DNA from: an uncultured Erysipelotrichaceae bacterium
GTDB taxonomy: Bacteria > Bacillota_I > Bacilli_A > Erysipelotrichales > Erysipelotrichaceae
Assembly: GCA_947385085.1 (NCBI GenBank)
Contig: CANDJN010000041.1
Location: 1 to 15,678 of the forward strand
Length of the DNA: 15,678 nt
Direction: 5' to 3'
Position 1 is the stretch's first letter, and each line of letters starts with the position of its first letter. The notes under the pieces are model-generated. The model searched no databases. It worked only from the letters and a program-made list of their open reading frames with translations, and was not told where the DNA came from. Made by a program: the position numbers and the translations under genes. This document shows, one piece after another, positions 14,087 to 15,678 of this stretch.

Positions 14087-14192
14087 ATAAAAAACTTCCG
14101 CCATGATGATATCAGTGGGTAGTTTAGGTATAGAAAAAAAGCAGGGTAAGGGAAGAATTCGTAGTTGAGTGATAGAGAAAGGATTGTGTGTT

Positions 14193-15678
14193 ATGTGGAA
14201 AAAGATTTGCATCGCAGCTGTTACTTTCGTTGGCTCGTTATCAGCGGTTTATGCGTATTTCAGCATAAAAATGAATGCGGCGGTTGCCAATAATATTGCC
14301 AAATTAAACCAAGGTGACCGAGTAGTTTTAGGCACGAATGCGTCAAACCAAGAAGTAATCTGGGATGTTCATGTCGATAATGGCAATACCTATACTCTTT
14401 CTACCCCAAAAATTGATCGCGTACAGGCGTGTACTACTAATACGAATAATTTTCTTCATAGTGGAAACGAAATTGGTTATTGTGATTTTCACAGTACCGT
14501 ATCCGGTAAAGATGATTCTCCGGTTTATACCGTTGCGAAACAATTTGATGACACATTCTTTAACAGTAATCAAAATAATGGCTTTGAACAAAGTGAGATA
14601 GTAAACCAATCCACGGTGTCAGTCGGTGGCTTAAAGCATACGTTGATACCTTCTCCTGCTCAGTTAACCGCAGGGGGAATACTAGGAATAACAAGCAGAA
14701 GTCAATTATTGGGAAGGGATAATACTGGGTTTGCATTATCTGGAAAAGTATATGATCTCTTGGGTGCGTCATATGGTTATGGCGTTTCAAGATCTTTCTT
14801 TCGTCCTGGTTATGATATGCCGGGAGGTACTGCTTATTCAGAATGGGTAGAATTTGAATGGGCATTCAATTTATCAAATAATCCCACCACCGGTGGATGG
14901 CAAATGGTAGATGTGGTACCATTTTTACAAATGAAAAAAAGTAAAATTGTGTCCGTTTTGGATGTGAATTATCATAGCGGAACTCTATATGATATTGCAA
15001 GTCAAGGGAATACTTTTAAAATAAGGTATGAGGATAGTGCTTATAGCGTTTCATTTCAAGATATTAAACTAAATGGAAAGATAGTATCAGGGGGAAAGGT
15101 AGTTAAAAACAGCGTTGTTACATTAGATGCGACGGCAAATGATAGTTTAGCTGTGTATGTATTCGATCAAAGCGGTGTAAATCTACTATATTATCAAGTG
15201 TTAAATAATACCAAGGATTTTGACTTGACTGCATTACCTGTCGGTAAGTATAAAATAGCAGTAGCTAGTGAGGAATTCAATGATATGACTAATCGCCCGG
15301 CAAAATCTTCACAGCTATCAACAATGAAAGAAATAGAAATTGTAGAACCACATCAAATCACTTATACAAAACAGCCGCAGAGTGTAGCGACATTAGGTGA
15401 TTATGAATTCAGTAAAAATGTGAATGCTGGACAAACTGTAGGAAAGATTACCGTGAATCCACAAGGGGTTATGCCACTAACTTATACAGTGGAATCAAAT
15501 GGAGATAACTCGTATCAAAACTTTGAAATTGATGGTTTAAATAGTAGTAACGCTTCCAGCAGCACTTCATTGGATGTGAAGATCAAAAGCAGTGCACCAG
15601 ATTTGGTCAATGGTGGTTTAAAGGCAGGAACTTACAAATTCTGTATTAGCGCAGTGGATGATAATGGTGATCCAACAA
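14193..15678 (+). CDS. Secreted surface protein with repeated-type extracellular modules (3' end outside the window)
   Basis: The frame is open from ATG 14193 to the window edge, at least 495 residues. The N-terminus MWKKICIAAVTFVGSLSAVYA is a signal peptide with a likely cut after AVYA. The mature part is rich in Asn, Ser, Thr, Gly and Val, typical of extracellular beta domains, and holds only a few cysteines, two of which (in VQACTTN and GYCDFHS) could pair. From about residue 387 a module begins (ITYTKQPQSVATLGDYEF, then NAGQTVGKITVN, LTYTVES, YQNFEIDGLNSSNAS, GTYKFCISAVDDNGD), resembling cadherin-like or Ig-like domains that are often tandemly repeated in large adhesins. Any wall anchor would be beyond the window. 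Ribosome site AAAGGA (14178-14183) supports the start. The gene follows the membrane-tailed sigma factor. Confidence 0.85.
   Translation, partial: MWKKICIAAVTFVGSLSAVYAYFSIKMNAAVANNIAKLNQGDRVVLGTNASNQEVIWDVHVDNGNTYTLSTPKIDRVQACTTNTNNFLHSGNEIGYCDFHSTVSGKDDSPVYTVAKQFDDTFFNSNQNNGFEQSEIVNQSTVSVGGLKHTLIPSPAQLTAGGILGITSRSQLLGRDNTGFALSGKVYDLLGASYGYGVSRSFFRPGYDMPGGTAYSEWVEFEWAFNLSNNPTTGGWQMVDVVPFLQMKKSKIVSVLDVNYHSGTLYDIASQGNTFKIRYEDSAYSVSFQDIKLNGKIVSGGKVVKNSVVTLDATANDSLAVYVFDQSGVNLLYYQVLNNTKDFDLTALPVGKYKIAVASEEFNDMTNRPAKSSQLSTMKEIEIVEPHQITYTKQPQSVATLGDYEFSKNVNAGQTVGKITVNPQGVMPLTYTVESNGDNSYQNFEIDGLNSSNASSSTSLDVKIKSSAPDLVNGGLKAGTYKFCISAVDDNGDPT

Noticed and set aside
14343..14865. Minus-strand open frames of 88 and 101 codons within the surface protein gene
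   Set aside because: The plus strand is open over the whole 1.5 kb with a signal peptide and ribosome site; the reverse frames are by-products.
1..15678. CRISPR array, rRNA genes, prophage or complete insertion sequence
   Set aside because: No regularly spaced direct repeats, rRNA segments, phage structural genes or paired terminal repeats with a transposase were seen on either strand.

Overview
The window reads as chromosomal DNA of a low-to-mid GC member of the Bacillota, most likely the class Erysipelotrichia. The evidence is AGGAGG/AGGTGAT ribosome binding sites, sigma-A type promoters, T-tailed hairpin terminators, a catabolite-control (cre) site in front of ptsI, a Gram-positive type sorting-signal-like peptide and a large secreted surface protein. 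The species is not determinable from the window, and the class is an inference from gene style rather than a database match.

Layout, left to right. At 234-3470 is a fused ATPase/permease ABC exporter of MacB-like topology with a very large external domain, closed by a terminator. A 107-residue protein follows that may carry a helix-turn-helix. Next is ptsI (Enzyme I of the sugar phosphotransferase system) alone, with an extended -10 promoter and a cre site in its leader and a strong terminator behind. Then comes an amidohydrolase gene that has lost its catalytic middle, and a tRNA-Pro(GGG) with its own promoter and terminator. A 355-base gap leads to a two-gene unit: a DbpA/YxiN-type DEAD-box RNA helicase and an inositol-monophosphatase-family phosphatase. 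Behind it is a 47-codon remnant of a DUF1016 (YhcG-type) nuclease and a strong terminator. An unrecognised 279-residue protein and a 53-residue membrane peptide follow. On the minus strand lies yigZ. The right end is accessory: a frameshifted AAA-ATPase-like/DUF1703 gene, an AT-rich spacer, an ECF-type sigma factor carrying a C-terminal transmembrane tail, and the start of a large secreted surface protein that runs off the window.

Two themes stand out. First, three genes in about 6.5 kb (amidohydrolase, DUF1016, AAA-ATPase) are in different stages of decay between intact housekeeping genes; two keep a promoter and a ribosome binding site. Second, the membrane-tailed ECF sigma factor directly upstream of a surface protein is the best candidate for a little-described regulatory unit: a sigma factor with a built-in membrane tether and outside segment, and no separate anti-sigma gene visible. 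Most promoters here rely on an extended -10 of the form TGTTAT(A/C/T)AT rather than a good -35.
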